A stretch of 64,000 nt of DNA from Parus major (GCF_001522545.3 NC_031768.1:80571769-80635768), one strand, 5' to 3'; shown: positions 1 through 11,425, counted from the first letter of the stretch. Made by a program: numbers and translations. The notes: generated from the sequence alone by a model not told the origin.

Positions 1-62
1 GCCCTCCTGGCTGCCAGGGCACTGCTGGCTCATGTTCAGCTTTACATCAACCAGCACCTAAA
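1..62 (-). mobile_element. CR1 LINE fragment, cut by the window edge
   Basis: The plus strand reads as the reverse complement of the CR1 3' region, including the recognisable stretch CTGGCTCATGTTCAGCTTT followed by CATCAACCAGCACC. This is part of a minus-oriented, 5'-truncated copy that continues to the left of the window. Confidence 0.8.
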
Positions 63-2166
63 TCATCATTAAATTAACTTCTTCATGTAGGCAACCTGTG
101 GAAAATCACCAGATCTGTGACAGCGTGGCATAAAGCTGTTATAGGAAGTTGTTTAGGATAAGTTGAAAAAAACTGTTGTACCTTATTTCTGCTGTCACTC
201 CATATGAATTAACAATCTTCATACTCTTATCACAAATCAGTATTTCTTGTATATGCTTTTTGCATTCAAGTTGGTCAGACTTGCTAGAAAAATACTCTCT
301 CCTCACCAAATCAGCATAAATGGCAATTTCCAAAATTGAAATGACTGCAGATAAGCAAATGTCATTAAAAATGTCTCAGATATTACATATTATATGTGCT
401 ATTTAAGTGGACTATTTTATATCGTGATTATTTGCTTGGTGAATGGAAGTGTTTAACTTCTTGCAGATCTCTGCTTATGCACAAATCTTTAAATGGAATT
501 TATTGTAAAAAAACCCAAACAAAACATTGTCCATAAAAAGTTTGCAGAGGAACATTCACTATTCCTTCCTTGAGCCACAACACTCAGTTACTACTAGGGA
601 TCTTTAGGTAAAAAAAGAATAGTATAACCCTTCATGGCATAGTATAACTGCTTCATGGCTCAACCTATGCCCATTTAGTTAAAGATCAATCCACACCCAA
701 AGCTTCACTGATAATTTTATCCTGGGAATAATCAGTATTGATAATAGTGTCTGGAGCATGTTAAGCTATTTCTCTTCCCTTGTATAATCATTTACCTATA
801 AAAGCCCACACTACCTTTGCCAGCAGGCACAAAGCACGTGCCACCTAATAGTCACCATGTAAGACAGGAAAAAACATCTTTTGGGAGGAGATCAGGTTCC
901 TAATGCTTATGTCACTGTCACTCTTCTCTTGTGTAGACAAGTCACAGCCTAAATTTCTCATCTGTGCTGCACTGGCTGCAGGGCTGGCATTAACGTGCTC
1001 ATTTGAAGAGACTCAATTTACTTCAGCTCCTAAGATTTTCTTGTCCACCTGGTAGAAGTAGGAATGGAAACCAACAGCATTATTTATAAAGCCCTATACA
1101 CATGCACATCCACAAAACTGATCCTCTAGGAATCCCCCTCCTGTGATACAAATCATACTGCCCTTTCACTCTCTGCTGCTCTTCTCCATCCACGCCTCCT
1201 TTTTATTCCAGAAAAGCAAATTTTTTACCCAGCCAGCACACTTCATGCACTCATTGAAAGCCTCTCTTCCCAAGGCCTGTGCATATTGCGTTGGCACACT
1301 ACCAAAACCTGCTAACAAATGGCAGATTAAGTGGAAACACGGAAAAGAATTTCAAGCATGTATTATACTTGCTTGGGGTTCAGCCTGCAACTTTAAGACG
1401 AGGGCTGCCCTCTAAACAGGCAGGCCTGGGAATTCAGTTGCAAAACAATTACAGATGCAAGGAAAATACTTTTTCTCTGAGAAGGAAACTTGATGATATT
1501 CTGCAGTCTCCAGTAGGCTAAGTTCAGTGTGTGCTGGGGAACAGCTCAGCAGAGTCTGTGTTTTCTCAAGACCCCACTTTCCATCTCCAGCACTGTTCTC
1601 TTGAGGGATTTATAGCAAATGAAGTAAAAATCTTTCATATGTCAGCCTCTTACAGATGCAGAGGCAGCCTTTAATCCCTTTCAATCACAGTCAAAACAGT
1701 ACCTCTATACCAATCTACTGTCTTGCCTTCATATATACAAGAATAATGAGGCACTTCATTCAGTTCTGCAGGTTATAGGCAGTCATTGGCTGGACAATGA
1801 AATTTCAAGTGCCATGCCTGTATATAATTAATTACTTGTGTTTTCTTGATGAGCCTTATTTTGGCTGCATGGCTATCCCCACATTTTAAAGTTCTGCTTT
1901 TAGAAGAGCCTATTTGCAGCATCAAAGCAAATATCCTCAGGATGCAATTTTCAAACCTGTCTAACATGCCCAACCTTGCTGCACATAATTACACTGGCAA
2001 AATTACCACTGATTCCGGTGGGCACAAGTGAAACAGTGCTGAACTTCAGCCCATGTTGTCTGAGATTTCCTTTTCTTTCCAAAACTGGAATGTTTGCACA
2101 GGGTGTGCAGTGGGAAGAGACTCTTATCACTCCTGATTACACTGAATTTTCTGCATACATTCTTAG
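63..2166. other. Gene-free stretch left of PRSS23
   Basis: AT-rich sequence with short chance open frames only. No repeat family was recognised with confidence. A segment near 920-985 vaguely recalls a MIR SINE but is too degraded to call. Confidence 0.6.
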
Positions 2167-2256
2167 GAAAAAAAAAAAAAAACAAAAAAACCCAAAAAAA
2201 CAAAAAACAAAACCAAAAATAAACCCAAAAAAAACAAACGAAAAAAACCCCACTTT
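2167..2256. repeat. A-rich low-complexity tract
   Basis: Ninety bases of A runs broken by C and CCC, just left of a CR1 3' end. It may be a decayed simple repeat rather than a poly(A) tail, since CR1 does not use poly(A). Confidence 0.9.
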
Positions 2257-2279
2257 GCTCACATTACTCTAGAGGAAAT

Positions 2280-2530
2280 GACCTCCAGTTGTGCCAGCAG
2301 AGGTTTAGACTGAATATCAGGAAAACTTTCTCCACCAAAAGTGTTGTCAAGCATCAGAACTGGCTGCCCAGGGAAGTGGTGGAGTCACCACCCCTTGAGG
2401 TTTTTAAAAGACATATAAATGTGGCACTTTGGGACATGGCTTAGTGGTGGACCTGGCAGTGTTAGGTTTACAGCTGGCCTTGAAGAGCTCAAAGATCTTT
2501 TCCAGCCCAAATGGTTCTGTGATCCTGTGA
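2280..2530 (+). mobile_element. CR1 LINE 3' end
   Basis: It contains the CR1 3' UTR landmarks GGCTGCCCAGGGAAGTGGT and TTTAGTGG-type sequence in the usual order, and it ends in the GATTCTGTGA-like terminal repeats typical of CR1 (here GGTTCTGTGATCCTGTGA). It is a plus-oriented, 5'-truncated copy. Confidence 0.93.
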
Positions 2531-3189
2531 AAAGTTCTTATCTGACAATCTGAGAAAGCAGTTGAGAACACAGGATCAGTGGATGGGAAATATGTCCAAT
2601 AAATCAGGACTGATGTTCTCAAGCTCACATGACGTAGTGTGCACTATTAAAGGTCAGGAAAGTTGTACGGGCAGCAATTTCAAAATTAAAAACTTTCTGC
2701 ATCCAGTGTTTCTCTAAAAACTGTGAGTCGCACTGTTGGCCTCAAAGGAACTTTTTTTTTTATACTGCATCAACTCAAAGAAAAAGAAGATAGACTGACC
2801 TCAATTATGACCTTATACTGACTGGTTCACATTCCTCCATAGTTTATTTACCCTGAAGTTCATAAAAACAATGTGGCTTTTCAGTCTAATAGGTTATTTT
2901 CAGCTCTAACTAATCAGAGCTCCTGACTGCCTTTTGGAACTCCAAGAGTCATACAAAAGCTAAGATTGATTATTAGCATCCAAATTTATAACGTAATTAA
3001 GCCTACCAAAAAAAACTAAAACAATACACCAAAACAAGAACTTCCAACAGGTGGGAGCAGAAGAAAAATTAAGGAAAATAAACAGCACCAAGGATTTTAA
3101 TAAATCTGTATCTGAATGTCTTTACAAATAAGTAGCTGAAAGGAGATTGAAAGTGCAACCCAATACAGCACAAATACAAGAATGTCTGC
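2531..3189. other. Gene-free stretch between CR1 and the putative PRSS23 3' end
   Basis: AT-rich sequence with nothing recognisable. Its right edge includes the GU-rich stretch (on the minus strand) that may belong to the distal PRSS23 poly(A) site. Confidence 0.5.
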
Positions 3190-5198
3190 ATTGAAATTCC
3201 ATAACTTTTCTTTATTCACTGTGATACATTCAAACAAAAGTGCTCCAGATAACAGCCATAGAGTAAAGGAAATTAAAATAAAAAGTCAGAAAAAGACCAT
3301 CAGATACATATGGTGATTATTCGTATTTCAAAGCATTAGTAACTGCTTGTATCTGAGTGCACCAAAAACCCACATGAGAGTCCACATTTTTGTACACTGC
3401 TTCTATAAAAATAATAATCATAGGCAGCTCCAGCAAAAATGTTTGTCAGAACTAGAGCCAAAGCCACCACAAAGATAAAGCACCATCAGGCATATGTTTA
3501 CAAATGCCGTAGTAATTAGTAGAGTGTAAAAAAGGCTTAGCTGAATTAACATTTTCCTTGTACTGGTATAGCACAGGGAAGCTCTGCTTGGATTCACTCC
3601 TTCCCAGCTTTGATATTTCTCACCAGGGACTTGCATTTGCCCCACAACACCAAGCACCATGGGCAACTGGGGAAGCTTCAGGAGTCAGTGAGTGATGGAT
3701 GGAAGAGAAACTGGAGCTGGTGTCTATCCTCCCACTTAAAAAATAATCTTGGCACAGCAGCATGTCCTCAACTATGTTACTGAAATACTGTGGCACAATC
3801 CATCTAAGAAAGGCTGTTTGTAGAGACCATGTTGACTTCCGAATGCTGTTCACTGAGCTACAGAATTTTTACCTCAACGGTTTTTACCTCAAAAAGGCAA
3901 TTCTTGCTTTCAACTCTAATTATTCTACAGTAAAAATATCACTCTTATCTGTAAGAGACAGCAGAGGATCACTTCACAGCAAACTCAGGCCGCATCCTAT
4001 AAAGTGGTTCTATTCCAGCTGCAGAAATCCTGAACTGTGCATTTTCCAAGAATTATTTGTAACTCAATACCTAGGTGGGGAGGAGGATTCCTATTCCAAA
4101 ACCACAAGAAACATTAGTCAAGATGCCCAAATTACACTGTCAAAGGGATATGGCTGAGAGACACTTATAAGTCTAGAGTCCCTCTATATGGTGTATTATT
4201 AGTTAAAATAGCTAGGATCTTCAACAGATACGGAGAGAACTCGGTAGAACCCTTATCCTGCTCTGCAGGCAGCTATTCAGATAGACAGCAGGACTGAAGG
4301 CAGCCTTCCCCTCTGAAAATCTGAGTTGCTGACATGAGATTTTCCTTAAAAGACCTAAGCAGGTCATAAACACAAAAGCCCCTTTCCCCACACACTTTCT
4401 AGTATATTCATAGGGATCCTGCTCCTTCATAGGTCCCAGCTCCTATAAAGATTTAATCCCATGAGCGATTCGTGCCTCCCAAAGCAGGATGTAATGGCAC
4501 AGATCATATGACCAACAACATCTTCACAGTTAAATCCTTGCAATATCAAGGTCTGTTTGCTCAAAAAGCATTTTTCTTAACTGTTACTAATAAAGTCTCA
4601 AATCACTCAGGCTGAAAGGAAGTTAGAAGTGTTATGTGGTTATTTACCCTTCACGCTATTTGTGTGGCATTCATCTCCCACGGCGCATGCCTTGCCCTTT
4701 TCACACTCCCTTTTCTCATGCAGGAACACAAAGCTGTAATGTTTGGGTTGCAAACACCATTAAATGCCCCTCTTCAGCCCCCAACAGCATAGAAATATTT
4801 TCTTTTAAAAGTTCAGATCAAAGCATTTCTACTAATCCTAGGATTTATTAAAACAAACATTGCAGGCATGAGATAGTCAACAGCGTCCCTTTTACAAGAT
4901 TCTTTGGAGACGGTTCTGTTTTCATACTGTTTACTGATCCGCCCCTAATTAATCTTCAGTTGCTCAGCTGCAGATTCAGCAAGTCCACCTGCTCCTTCCC
5001 CACCCAGCAGACGTTCCTCTCTCCCCAGTTTCAGGCTGTAATGATAGCACCACACAGTCCCCGTCCTAAGAACAAGGCTTGAAAAGCTACATATCACCTC
5101 TTGATGTTACATGATCACATGCATTTGCAGCACAAGTCTAGCCTTTCCTCAGATGAGTAACTAAAACCAGTCATTAAGTGCTTTCAAGGAGTTTGTCT
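3190..5198 (-). other. PRSS23: Putative 3' UTR of PRSS23 with two candidate poly(A) signals
   Basis: Left of the stop codon no coding potential continues. Two AATAAA hexamers occur on the minus strand: at 4849-4844, about 350 nt after the stop, and at 3216-3211, about 1980 nt after the stop. The distal one is followed on the transcribed strand by a GU-rich stretch (about 3185-3165 on the plus map), as expected for a real cleavage site. The proximal one lacks such an element. The UTR end is therefore inferred, not proven. Confidence 0.4.
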
Positions 5199-6317
5199 TT
5201 ATCCTTCCCTGCAGTCAAGGTAGTTGCCTTTGATCCAATAACAGATCTGTGCATATTTGAGGGGTGTAATGCGAACAGCTACATTGAAATCCTGCGGGGT
5301 GCCATTCATGTCCACCCACTGATGGCCTGAAAATATACCAATAATTTTACGCTCCCATTTGTGATTCTGCCTCTTCCACATCCTCACATATACCCCAGAT
5401 CCACTCGCACCCGGCTGGGCATCGCACTGCTGGTACAACAGGTCGTACGTTTCATCTTTGACATCACAGAAACGGTAAACCAGGTTTCCCGGACGGTCAT
5501 TGTCGTAGCCAGAGAAGTGAATCCTCCCTCCAGGTAAGTGCCTTGCTGGTGGGCTCACACCTATCTTCATAAACTTTCTTTTATGTGGCTTCTTCAGCTC
5601 CAGCAGGGCATAGTCATAATCCATGCCAATGTCATTGGCATTGCCTTTGATCCATCCTTTGGGGACATGCGTCCGTTTCACTCGGATCCACTGGAATTTC
5701 ATTTTCTCAGGAATTGCCGAGTTGGTGCTATTGGACCCTTTGCTGCCATCTTTCTGTTTGGGCTTTAGGAACCCCACCCGCAGCTTCTGAGCTCCTTTGA
5801 CGTAACTCTTCCCATCATGGATACAATGAGCGGCAGTAAGAACGTGCTTTTCAGCCACCAGCGTCCCTGTGCAACCTGTAGAGAGCTTCACTGATGTGGA
5901 GAATGGGTAGTTCAACAAGAAGTCTTTGCCAAAAATGCTAAACCTGCTGTCATAGCCATAGATCTGCCTCTTAGTTCGAGATCTGCCTCGAGACCCATCA
6001 CCACTGTTGCTCAGAATATATATGCCCACTTCAGTTTCAGTGAGGCTGCCATTGGCGTACAAGGTTTCATAGGACAGGTAGTTCTTCACTTCTTCGTAAG
6101 TTGGCAGCGGAGAACTTTTGTGGCATGCTGGGCCACATGGAGATACCACTTCCAGTCTGGCTTCAGCATCAAACTGTGGTTTGTCCAAGTTCAGGGTAGA
6201 CTGCGGCAGGATAACGGGAACTCTGTAAGATGGCCAAGTTGGCTTCCAGTGAGGACTGGAAGGCATCACATCTTTAGCAGCACACAAAAGGAGGATTAAA
6301 GTGGACAAGGCTGCCAT
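5199..6317 (-). CDS. PRSS23: Serine protease 23, complete single coding exon (372 aa)
   Basis: Secreted trypsin-fold serine protease; its physiological substrates are poorly defined. The 372 residues begin with a hydrophobic signal peptide (about residues 1-14). A Cys-containing pro-region follows (C61, C65), then a furin-type site R-T-K-R at 114-117 and the protease domain from about 118. The triad is visible: His164 in TAAHC, Asp235 in DYDYALLEL and Ser305 in GASGSG. Possible N-glycosylation sites are N89, N196 and N338. From position 118 on it matches my recollection of vertebrate PRSS23 almost continuously and ends in YLDCREG. Human PRSS23 is 383 aa as I recall; the bird copy is shorter in the signal peptide and before the furin site. 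The start at 6317 has a strong context (A at -3, G at +4) and is followed at once by the signal peptide. A good splice acceptor lies 13 bases upstream (exon begins at 6330), so the 5' leader is spliced. The stop is TAA. Confidence 0.97.
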   Translation of the reverse strand: MAALSTLILLLCAAKDVMPSSPHWKPTWPSYRVPVILPQSTLNLDKPQFDAEARLEVVSPCGPACHKSSPLPTYEEVKNYLSYETLYANGSLTETEVGIYILSNSGDGSRGRSRTKRQIYGYDSRFSIFGKDFLLNYPFSTSVKLSTGCTGTLVAEKHVLTAAHCIHDGKSYVKGAQKLRVGFLKPKQKDGSKGSNSTNSAIPEKMKFQWIRVKRTHVPKGWIKGNANDIGMDYDYALLELKKPHKRKFMKIGVSPPARHLPGGRIHFSGYDNDRPGNLVYRFCDVKDETYDLLYQQCDAQPGASGSGVYVRMWKRQNHKWERKIIGIFSGHQWVDMNGTPQDFNVAVRITPLKYAQICYWIKGNYLDCREG

Positions 6318-6360
6318 TCTGAATGTTGGTCTGTGGAAAGCAAAAGCAAATACAGTTATT
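6318..6360 (-). promoter_or_regulatory. PRSS23: Splice acceptor and 5' leader of the PRSS23 coding exon
   Basis: On the minus strand a pyrimidine-rich tract (6333-6350, reading TTTGCTTTTGCTTTCC) ends in ACAG at 6334-6331. This places the exon start at 6330 and leaves 13 untranslated bases before the ATG. It shows that PRSS23 has at least one upstream exon, matching the family pattern of a non-coding first exon followed by one large coding exon. Confidence 0.85.
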
Positions 6361-8711
6361 CACCCAAACTCATTGCAAGATTATCCTACCTTGCTAAGTA
6401 GTGGCTTGCTAACCCAGTATAAATCTAATAAGGGTCAAGCAATTTGAATGGAGTTAACTTACATTAAGTAGCTCAGATTTCTCAGTGTCAAACTTATGCC
6501 TTAGCCCGAGTCTTGAAACAAGACTCCCAGGTTAACACTGAAATACAGGACATTTAACCCTTAGGTGTGCTGAGCCAGCAACTCCCAGTGACATCAGTGG
6601 GAAGTTATAGTACTTGTCTTCACACAGTTCCAAGAAAATTCAGATTCTCTTTAAATCCATTCGTCCAGCAAACAGAGCTCCTTCAAAGAATAAATGTGTC
6701 TGTCTTCAGGCAGATTAGAAGACTCTCTGAAAGCTCTCCCCTACTTTCCAACTTTGCTGAAAGATGTCTTTTCAATCTCTTCAGACCATTTGCTTTCTCA
6801 GCCAGAGACATCAGGCTGACGGTAGGGACAGGCGGGGAGGGACAAAGAAGGTGACCTGACAGGGGCTGGGTTGCAGAACATGAACCACAGAGGAGACTCA
6901 TTCCTCCTTGCAACTCACACCAGACAAAGGTTCTGCACCACGTGGCACTGGCTCTCCCCGAGGCTTACACGAGAAAGGATGATATGATTACACACAGGCA
7001 GCTAATGAAGGAAGATTACAATTCTTGAGGGAATTTTCAGTTAACACACTGGCTTATTGCTTTATAAACTCAATTAATTAGAAATGCAAACCAACCCCCT
7101 CTGAGCACAGGGAGGCAAACGCGACTGTAAACGTGTTTATGAACCACAGGCAGAGTGCCTGAGACTGCAGAGAACAGCGTGCACTAGTACTGTGTCAAAA
7201 AAATGCGTAACTTCAGTTTATTTGAAAATTAGCCATACAGCTGAATCGCTGCAGGAGGCACTGTGCCCTGGGCAAGAAGGCAGGCAGGATCTCCCTCACA
7301 CAAAGATTATTCAAACGAAAGTTCACAATTATGTTGAGCTTACACATATTTAAAACCCTGCTGAGGTTACACTGATCACAACTGCAGGATCATTCCTGAA
7401 ATGCCTCAAACGAGTAAACCAAAGCAAATCACACAGGAAATGACCACAGCTATCTAAGAATAAAAAAGAAAAATCTGTCTCTCCAGCTCTTTGTAGGAAT
7501 ACTCCATCCCTAAGCTGCACCAAAAAAGACTTTGAAAGCTACAGGCTGCTGACGTCCAGTGGCGTTCAGCTCAAATACTGGGCCTAGACTCTTAAGATTT
7601 TTGATACCATACTCTTTGGGAGTGAAGGCTATCACTAAAGCACACAATGCTTAAAATATTAATTGCCCCATGCAAGACATCAAATGACCTGAAGTCCAAA
7701 AAACCAGATGTAGACGAACAGAACTGATGTTACTGAAACCCACAGAGGCAGGTATTGACTCTTTCAGAAGTGCACACACATTCTGTTGGCAAATTTTTGA
7801 TTAACAAACAGGACATCTTTAAAGGAACATACTTTTTTTCCTAGGTTAGTCTCTACCAAATGTGATGCATTATACCTAGCAGATGGCTCACGCTGGCAAA
7901 TACAGGTAATTTAAAACATTAATCAGAATTGCATCATTTTGGATGTCCCAAAACCAGAAAATACTTGGTATTCAAGGAAAATCACCAGCTCCTCCAGCTC
8001 CTTCCATAGCAAATTTTAATATTGGATGTGGCTGCATTTTGCAAGCTATGAAATGAGAGCGTTTCAAATTGCTGTAAGACACAGGGAACACCTGCTTTAT
8101 TATCCCATAAATTGTTGTAGGACAGTGATTAGGGAGCCAGAAAAAAAATAAAGTAACAGGGACAAATGATACTGCTCCATCCCCACAAAGGCAATATACA
8201 GTGGCATAAATCAGCTGCTAGCTGTGCCATTGAGGGCTGCGTGCAGCAGTGCTTACAGGTTTCACAGTCAGAAGCTGACAGCAGACTAAACTACAGTTAA
8301 GCTGTGCATCAGGTAGCTGATGCCATCATTAAGAGCACGTACTTCTATGCAGTTTGCCCTCAGCTTTCTTGACAGATGCAATCTCTCTAAATTGCACCAC
8401 TCATGCCACTTCTTGGAGCTAAAACCCATTCATGCTAACTGAGCCTCTGCTGGCCTTTGGCTGTTTTTTGTAGCTGGCAGGGGTAAACCAGAAGCGTCTT
8501 GTCAGCTGTTATTTGCACAAGCAGCCAGATTCCCTCGTGCCTGTCAGCACGGCGACCCCATGAAGGGATTGTGTGTCAAACAGCTCCTCTGCTTCCTCCG
8601 AGATTATCATCCGGGCTGAGAAGAGAGATTACCTCGCCCTGCAACCTGCTCTCCCTTATCTCCCCACCATCCCCACCGCAGCACCGCCAGCGTGCGGAAG
8701 GGCAGCTCTAG

Positions 8712-8728
8712 ACAGCAGAGGGCAGCCG
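8712..8728 (+). promoter_or_regulatory. CTCF-like motif in the PRSS23 intron
   Basis: ACAGCAGAGGGCAGCCG resembles the CTCF core (CCASNAGRKGGCR), with a mismatch at the first C. It sits in a GC-richer patch within the putative first intron. A match by eye only. Confidence 0.3.
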
Positions 8729-10949
8729 CCCTATGGAAGAGAACAAGACAGGAGACCGCACTCGAGCTGGTCCCAGAAAACCCGAGCTGGTCCCTGAAAA
8801 AGAGACTTCAGAAGACGGTGTTTGAGTCTGTGCCGTGCAAAGTGGTACTTACTCCACTTTACGTCTCTGAGCAAGCCTCCCACTCCCCTCCGCTGCTGCT
8901 TCTGTGCTGTGATCACATTGCAGCTCTAGGGGACAAAAAAGCCTTTTCATCAGTTACAGAACTTTTCTATTCTTTACAATGTTATTTAAACCTGACAATA
9001 AAATACAGCTGTGAGTTTATACATGACTGCAGAAGCTAAACAGTGCTCATGTACTGAAGTCTTCACAATTACAGCCCATCTGGAGACATAACTGGTACTA
9101 AATCAGATCTGGACAGCAATAAATAGAATAAATATATCTTATTTATAACACAATGCAAATTAGTGCACAGTACCTCATTCTGTGTAGATCCTTTCTCTTA
9201 AAAATGAACAAATTGAAAAAGCAGTCTATATTTAGACAGAGACTTTGCAGTAAGGCTCTTCTTTCCTTTTCCTTTCTCTTTCCATTTGAAACACAACCAA
9301 AAAGCAGCAAAAAACTCCAGGGTTAAAGCTCTGTCCTCAGCTACTTACTCCTGGGTGACCCTGAGAGGTGTTCTCAAACTGAACAAACTGGTAAGGAGTG
9401 AGCACTTCCCTGCACGGCTATCACAGGCTGGTACTGAATGAATTACGATGTGCTGCTCTACTGTAGCTCTGCTCTTCTGGTTCTATTTAAACTGTGTCAT
9501 AAACTCAACCCACCCTTTGACTCAGCACAAAGCCCTGCTCTGACATCCAGCCTAGGAACCCCCTAGAAGCGGTTTGTACATAATCACACTCGCTAATGGC
9601 ATTAGAATTGTTTAGAACATGGAAACAGTGACAGCTACCCCGGGGCTCCCCATGCTGCTAAAACACATTTTCCTGCTTGCTCTGGGCATTCGCGCCCCAA
9701 GATAGATGCTGCTGAAAGAAAACTGCCTTGTTCAGGATGGACATGAATAATTTTCTAATAAGCAAGTAATTTTTTTGCAAGAGTTCACTACTTCAGGGGT
9801 GGTTCTCGTAAAAGATGGTTAAATAACAATAAATCATGGATCATCTAGTATGAAAGTCCATGAACCAGTCTCCATTACATTTTGAAATGAAGAAAGTTTT
9901 TCCACAGTGCTGAAAGCCAGAATGATTAACATACCAAAAAAAAGAAGGGAGAAAACCAAGGCAGTGAGAGAAAAATCTGCCTCAAACCAAATCATAAAGG
10001 AGAACTGAATCACTGTCAATGCCGTGCCAAAATACCTCTGCTGCTTTTCCTGGTCACAGAACTTGTTAAAACACAGCAAAAATAATGGAGCTGCACTTCA
10101 ATAACTACAGAAGCCTTCCTGCCATTAAAATCTAACAACTTTATTAGCCTGCCTGAGATGCTGAGGGTGGTGCGAGGGTTTCACTGCCTAACCTGCTCGA
10201 TTGAGGGCTGTAGGAAGAGATGCCCTGGGAAACCTGAAACTAACTTTGATTCTGGCAGACCACAGGTGTGTCCCTGAGCATTCACACAGGGCACAGCGGC
10301 TATTTTGGCACGTGTGTCAGTGCACACACAGAGGACTGCCTCCTTTCACCTTCCTTCTTTTCTTCTTTCTCTTTCCCTGCACGTCAAGCAGCTTCGGTAT
10401 GACGGTACAAGAGCAAACCGCGTTACAGGCGGACAGTGAGGGTCAGTTTGAATAACGGGGTAAGCTGTAGGGAGGACCTGCATCCCCAGGGCTTCCAAAC
10501 CACCTGAGTGACGGGGCAGCTGCACAAGCTGGGTCCCGGTGGAACCTTACCAACCCCTCGGACCTTGCTCGGGGCAGGAAGCAAAAAACTACAATTCCCC
10601 AGGCTCCAGCAGCCGCTTCGCTGAAGAGCTCGTGTCACGTACGTCTTAAAAGGCCACCCAAAAATACTAATGTACTCAGTGATGAATCCAAGCACAGGAC
10701 CGCAGCGGTACCTTCAGACGCCTCCAAAGAATGAAAAAGCAGCAAAGACGAATTTTATCCCAGCTGCTCACTCACCCGCCGTCCTTTCAGAGTCGGTCAC
10801 CGGCAGCGGTGGACCCGCAGCGGGGACCGGCGGGGAGCAGCCGCGTTCGCCCTTTTGTCGCCGGCGCCGCCGTGGAGGCGGCTCCCGGTGCGCTCCGGTG
10901 GATGCGAGCGGGGTTAAACATTAAGCCCTGCGCGGAGGGAGCGCTCGCC

Positions 10950-10970
10950 NNNNNNNNNNNNNNNNNNNNN
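10950..10970. other. Assembly gap (21 N)
   Basis: Twenty-one undetermined bases lie inside the CpG island, immediately before a C/T-rich tract. The true length is unknown, and promoter or exon sequence could be missing here. Confidence 1.
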
Positions 10971-11010
10971 CTCCTCTCTCCTCTCCCCCCTCCTTCTCCT
11001 CCTCCCCCTT
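10971..11010. repeat. Polypyrimidine (CT/CCT) tract
   Basis: An almost pure C/T run adjoins the assembly gap. Its low complexity and strand asymmetry probably explain the gap. On the PRSS23 strand it is a purine (GA-rich) tract. Confidence 0.9.
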
Positions 11011-11082
11011 CATAATTTAAATAACCCTGATATTTCCCTGCTAAACCCCGGCGCCTGCCCCCCAAACCCGCAGCAGACTCAC

Positions 11083-11180
11083 CGCGGGAGCCTCAGCATC
11101 CCCTCTGCGCCCCGTTTCCACCCTTTACAGTGTTCTCCGATTTTTCTGTAATTTTTTCCCCATATTTCGGGCTGGACGCG
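11083..11180 (-). other. PRSS23: Candidate PRSS23 first exon (leader; right boundary unknown)
   Basis: A consensus 5' splice site reading CCCGCG|GTGAGT lies on the minus strand, with the exon ending at 11083 and GT at 11082-11081, inside the CpG island. Joined to the acceptor at 6331 it gives a short leader. An ATG at 11099-11097 in this exon would then be in frame with PRSS23 and add MLRLPRPTFR before the usual start. The transcription start cannot be placed from sequence, so the right-hand boundary is nominal. Competing donors exist at about 10775 and 11802. Confidence 0.42.
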
Positions 11181-11340
11181 GCGGGCCTGGAAATTGTTTG
11201 CTTTCCCGTCTTTCCAGCAGCCATTGTAGTGTATGCGCTGCGGTGCAGCCCAGCCTGCCGCACACGCCGCGCCCACACCGCCCGCCGCCCACACGCACCG
11301 CGGGTTGGACGCCTCCCCCAGTCAGTCAGGGCCGCGGCCG

Positions 11341-11425
11341 CTGGATGGATCCCGCCGCTGGATGGATCCCGCCGCTGGATGGATCCCGCCGCTGGATGGA
11401 TCCCGCCGCTGGATGGATCCCGCCG
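11341..11425. repeat. 17-bp minisatellite, five perfect copies
   Basis: The unit CTGGATGGATCCCGCCG is repeated five times without a mismatch (85 bp). It lies inside the CpG island, upstream of the candidate PRSS23 first exon. Because 17 is not a multiple of three, all reading frames across it run through the same peptide repeats, so the apparent open frames here are artefacts. Perfect identity suggests recent expansion or ongoing homogenisation. Confidence 0.98.

Larger units (their letters stand above)
6331..11082 (-). other. PRSS23: Probable PRSS23 5' intron
   Basis: This is the interval between the acceptor at 6331 and the candidate donor at 11082-11081. It has no supported exon and no CR1 fragment that I could recognise. 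It includes a GC-richer patch at about 8520-8800 with a CTCF-like motif, then AT-rich sequence up to the CpG island. Two other minus-strand donors, at about 10775 and 11802, would change the intron length. Confidence 0.5.

Noticed and set aside
920..985. Possible second MIR-like remnant
   Set aside because: Only a loose resemblance around CAAGTCACAGCC and CTCATCTGTGC; too degraded to support.
3762..4157. 131-codon plus-strand open frame inside the putative PRSS23 3' UTR
   Set aside because: No homology recognised and no supporting signals; opposite to the gene.
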